A DNA stretch of 64,000 bases from Nocardia terrae (GTDB lineage: Bacteria; Actinomycetota; Actinomycetes; Mycobacteriales; Mycobacteriaceae): the NCBI RefSeq assembly GCF_009760405.1, contig NZ_WRPP01000003.1, forward strand, positions 310,001-374,000. The letters are read 5' to 3'. Made by a program: the position numbers and the translations under genes. This document shows positions 61,776 to 64,000 of this stretch, one piece after another. Every line of letters starts with the position of its first letter. The first letter of the stretch is position 1. The notes under the pieces are model-generated. The model did not search any database. It worked only from the letters and a program-made list of their open reading frames with translations, and had not been told where the DNA came from.

Positions 61776-62147
61776 TCACAAGGTATGTGTGATACGCATC
61801 GGCGGCGCAAGTTCCTCCCAATCCGGCGGAGTGGGTGAGTCCTGCGGACCGGGTGAAGCGGTCGGATTCGGGAGTTCAGGCGCGTCCAGCTGGTCTGTGT
61901 AGAGTTCGGTGGCTTTGTCCTGTGCCTGCAGCCGCGCCGCTTCGTGGCACTGAGCGATGACTTGCGCCAGTTGATCTGGATTGGCAGACATCGCAGCCTG
62001 CGAAATCCGGAGATCAGTGATCGTTCCGTTTCTATCGGTTTCGACGGCAACCGTGCCGCCAGCCGATGCGACTTTACCGCGCACCTGCATGATCGCCTCT
62101 TGCAAGCGGGCGTTGCGCGCGGCAATCCGCTCCCGATCGGTACTCAA
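61776..62147 (-). CDS. YbaB-like protein with the same conserved tail
   Basis: 123 residues: helix RIAARNARLQEAIMQVRGKV, sheet GTVAVETDRNGTITDLRIS, helix QLAQVIAQCHEAARLQAQDK (YbaB fold), a Pro-rich linker, then DWEELAPPMRITHTL. TTG 62147 was chosen because AGGGG lies 6 bases upstream; open frame extends to 62168. It converges with the tandem YbaB-like gene over ~160 bp. Third gene of the minus-strand cassette. Confidence 0.7.
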   Translation of the reverse strand: MSTDRERIAARNARLQEAIMQVRGKVASAGGTVAVETDRNGTITDLRISQAAMSANPDQLAQVIAQCHEAARLQAQDKATELYTDQLDAPELPNPTASPGPQDSPTPPDWEELAPPMRITHTL

Positions 62148-62264
62148 CTCATTCCCCTGTTCATACAACGTACTTCGCCGACGGCGATCATGCTTCGATG
62201 ACTCGCTGTCGACTTGCCTCGGTGCCGAGCTCTTCGCGGAGCTCTGGATTTTCGGTCGCCTGAG

Positions 62265-63176
62265 TCAAAGCGTCGCCGGCGTGAAGTCCCCGGCGATGAT
62301 CCTGCGGATGCTCGAATCGGCGCCGAGTTCGGCGCGCATCTTGGGATGCCCGAGGTAGAAGCGCAACGCGGAATACAGTCGAGGAGCGCCGATTTCAAAT
62401 GACTCGGGACGAAGAGTCCACACTTCGAGCCCGTTCTCGAGCTTTGCCGGGCGCTCCGTGCCGAACGGGCCGAATAAGCCGTGATGCCGGCGGGCCACTC
62501 CGGCGGCAGGGTTGTAGGTGATCGCGACAGTCGGCACTGTTACGGGCGATTTCCTGCCTGTTGAGATGGCGGTCGAGGAGGCGTTGATCGCTTCGACTGC
62601 CGCCCACGGGAAGAATGTTTCGACCGTGGTTGAGCGATGACGAATGCCCGTCTCCGACAATGTGATGCGTGCGGTCGCGAAACCGCCCCGAAGAAACTCG
62701 ACACCGGCGGCCGCCGCGAAAATGGCGAATCCCAACAGCACGATACCGAACACAGGTGACCGCGCCAGCGTCGCGGAATCGACCCACGGGACCTTGTTTT
62801 CCAGTCTGAGGACACCCCACCACCCCGCAGAGGCAGCGAAGCTCGCGAGGAAAACGAAGGTCGACCAGATAGGTCGCGCAAACCTGAACGTAATGCTGGC
62901 GGGGTCTGCCTTCGTCCGCGTGACGCCGCTGGAACGACCCACCCGACGTCGCCGATAGAAACCGAGCGAACCGCCAATGGCAGACACGCATGTGACGGCA
63001 AACAGCGCGAACAGGCCAGCCTTGAGGTATCTCGCTTGGGTGAGCGCTACGACCGCCTCGACGACCAAATAGCCGCCGGCGCCGAAGAAAAGTACGGTAC
63101 CGGCAGCAATCCGCCAGTCCAGGCGGATCTTCCACTCGTCCGGCACCGCGTTGGCGGGAATGCGTACAACACTCAT
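62265..63176 (-). CDS. Membrane protein with PH-like cytosolic domain
   Basis: 303 residues. Four hydrophobic segments in the first ~170 (AGTVLFFGAGGYLVVEAVVAL, AGLFALFAVTCVSAIGGSLG, STFVFLASFAASAGWWGVL, VFGIVLLGFAIFAAAAGVEF), then a sheet-rich domain (ARITLSETGIRHRSTTVETFFPWAAVEAI) of PH-like type. Start overlaps the upstream stop by one base (TGATG). By position it may protect against or anchor the large protein encoded upstream; this is inference. Confidence 0.68.
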   Translation of the reverse strand: MSVVRIPANAVPDEWKIRLDWRIAAGTVLFFGAGGYLVVEAVVALTQARYLKAGLFALFAVTCVSAIGGSLGFYRRRRVGRSSGVTRTKADPASITFRFARPIWSTFVFLASFAASAGWWGVLRLENKVPWVDSATLARSPVFGIVLLGFAIFAAAAGVEFLRGGFATARITLSETGIRHRSTTVETFFPWAAVEAINASSTAISTGRKSPVTVPTVAITYNPAAGVARRHHGLFGPFGTERPAKLENGLEVWTLRPESFEIGAPRLYSALRFYLGHPKMRAELGADSSIRRIIAGDFTPATL

Positions 63177-64000
63177 CAGTCACCCAGCTTCCATGCTTTG
63201 TCGAACAGCCAGCCACCGATCTCGCCACCGGCAATCGCTCCGAGTGCGGCCCCCGCGGGTATTGTGATCGGCTCCGCGCCTGGAACGAGAGCACCGAGGG
63301 TTCCTCCGACGTCCGCGCCGATGTCGCCCGCGCCAATTTGGGCTACCGTCGAGCCGGCGGCTTGCAGGGGACTGGCGTTTCCACTCATGACGTCCAATAC
63401 GCCTGCGGCAACAGTCGCACCAGGGCCGATGAAACTGGATCCTGCCTTGATGTCTCGCAGGCCCTTCTCGGATTCGGACATGATGTCGGTGGTTGGCAGC
63501 TTACTCAACTTGAGGTCGGCGAACTTGTCGGCTGCCGACGCCGCGCCACCGACACCATCCAGGTTGGGATGGGAGAACCACTCGTAGGGACCGGATGCGC
63601 TCCGCCCGTCGGGCAAGGTGATGATCGTAGTACCAGGATCATCACTGTTCACACCGGCAATTTTCAGCACCTTCGTTTGATCGCTGCCGGCGCCGTCCTT
63701 GTACAGGGTTGTGAGCTGACGTGTCTCACCCGACGTCCCTTTGTAGCTGACCGTTGTCGACAGGAGCTTCCCGTTTTTGTCGTACTGGTCGTATTTCACG
63801 GTCGGCTGTGCCGCTGAACCGGGGTTGTCGGGGTCGGTTGTGGTGGTCTGAGTAGCCACCGTCTTGGAACCGTCCTTCATGGTGATGGTCTTCGTGGGTT
63901 GGCCCTTGTCGTCCACCCCGTCGACGGTGCTGACGACGGTCGTCGCATCGATCGCGGCAGCCACCGACTGATTGTCGGCCGCGTTACCCGATTCTTTAGG
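63176..64000 (-). CDS. Partial large protein with glycine-zipper C-terminus (runs off the window)
   Basis: At least 274 residues; the frame is open to the window edge, so the N-terminus is missing. Thr/Asp-rich beta repeats (DGSKTVATQTTTTDPDNPG, YDKNGKLLSTTVSYKG) resemble YD/RHS-like or export-type repeats. The C-terminus has a glycine zipper (AAGVLDVMSG ... GALVPGAEPITIPAGAALGA, GGEIGGWLFDKAW). It could be an exported toxin-like protein; not provable here. Coupled to the membrane protein by TGATG. Confidence 0.65.
   Translation of the reverse strand, partial: PKESGNAADNQSVAAAIDATTVVSTVDGVDDKGQPTKTITMKDGSKTVATQTTTTDPDNPGSAAQPTVKYDQYDKNGKLLSTTVSYKGTSGETRQLTTLYKDGAGSDQTKVLKIAGVNSDDPGTTIITLPDGRSASGPYEWFSHPNLDGVGGAASAADKFADLKLSKLPTTDIMSESEKGLRDIKAGSSFIGPGATVAAGVLDVMSGNASPLQAAGSTVAQIGAGDIGADVGGTLGALVPGAEPITIPAGAALGAIAGGEIGGWLFDKAWKLGD

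Noticed and set aside
1..64000. tRNA or rRNA genes, transposases, integrases and attachment sites
   Set aside because: None was recognised on either strand; the repeats seen are local and no insertion-sequence protein motif appears.

Overview
The window is a high-GC actinobacterial chromosome segment. Gene content points to a mycolic-acid-containing genus close to Nocardia. It carries two type VII (ESX) secretion loci, one of them close to the truA-rplQ-rpoA-rpsD-rpsK-rpsM-rpmJ-infA ribosomal cluster as ESX-4 is in mycobacteria. It also has an MTAP-galE-like gene pair as in Mycobacterium, DUF5753/DUF397 and DUF4254 genes, and an expanded lipoprotein family that I associate with Nocardia. The genus is inferred from gene families and order; no marker comparison could be run.

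Layout. (1) 1-3.75 kb: edge of an ESX-4-like locus (end of a mycosin, eccB, and a divergent eccE). (2) 3.8-6.9 kb: NADPH-dependent FMN reductase, NAD-dependent epimerase with an unusual low-complexity insertion, MTA phosphorylase. (3) 6.9-7.6 kb: csoR with its operator, then a 50-bp tandem repeat. (4) 7.6-12.9 kb: two tandem [AraC regulator + nitrilase-like] modules and a third AraC regulator; both nitrilases lack the catalytic cysteine. (5) 13.5-18.4 kb: truA and the alpha-operon ribosomal genes, rpmJ and infA, all on the minus strand. (6) 18.7-26.3 kb: a large EspI-like MinD/ParA ATPase, then pseudokinase - lipoprotein - membrane pseudokinase. (7) 26.3-28.6 kb: DUF4254 gene, GntR regulator, GNAT acetyltransferase. 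(8) 28.7-40.1 kb: machinery of a second, ESX-3-like system: eccC, mycP, eccD (minus) and eccA, eccE (plus). (9) 40.1-48.7 kb: small regulatory genes, a DUF5753/DUF397 pair behind a 15-bp iteron array, four lipoproteins as two duplicated pairs, and an intact transmembrane Ser/Thr kinase. (10) 48.7-58.6 kb: eccB, esxH-like, esxG-like, espG, PPE, PE, an EspA/EspC-like pair, a YbaB-like gene, a second EspG-like gene and a large Thr-rich putative substrate. (11) 58.8-64 kb: two convergent, mirror-image cassettes of putative ESX-associated proteins, partly AT-rich, ending in YbaB-like proteins that share a C-terminal tail.

How the parts fit. EccB, EccC, EccD, EccE and MycP would form the membrane channel and protease. 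EccA and the EspG proteins would act as cytosolic ATPase and chaperones. EsxG/EsxH-like, PE/PPE, EspA/EspC-like and the large Thr-rich protein are candidate cargo. The lipoproteins and membrane kinases embedded between the machinery genes look like an envelope-sensing layer; any link to secretion is inferred only from position. The candidates I find most interesting are the catalytically dead nitrilase pair, the pseudokinase-lipoprotein operon, and the mirrored YbaB-tail cassettes.
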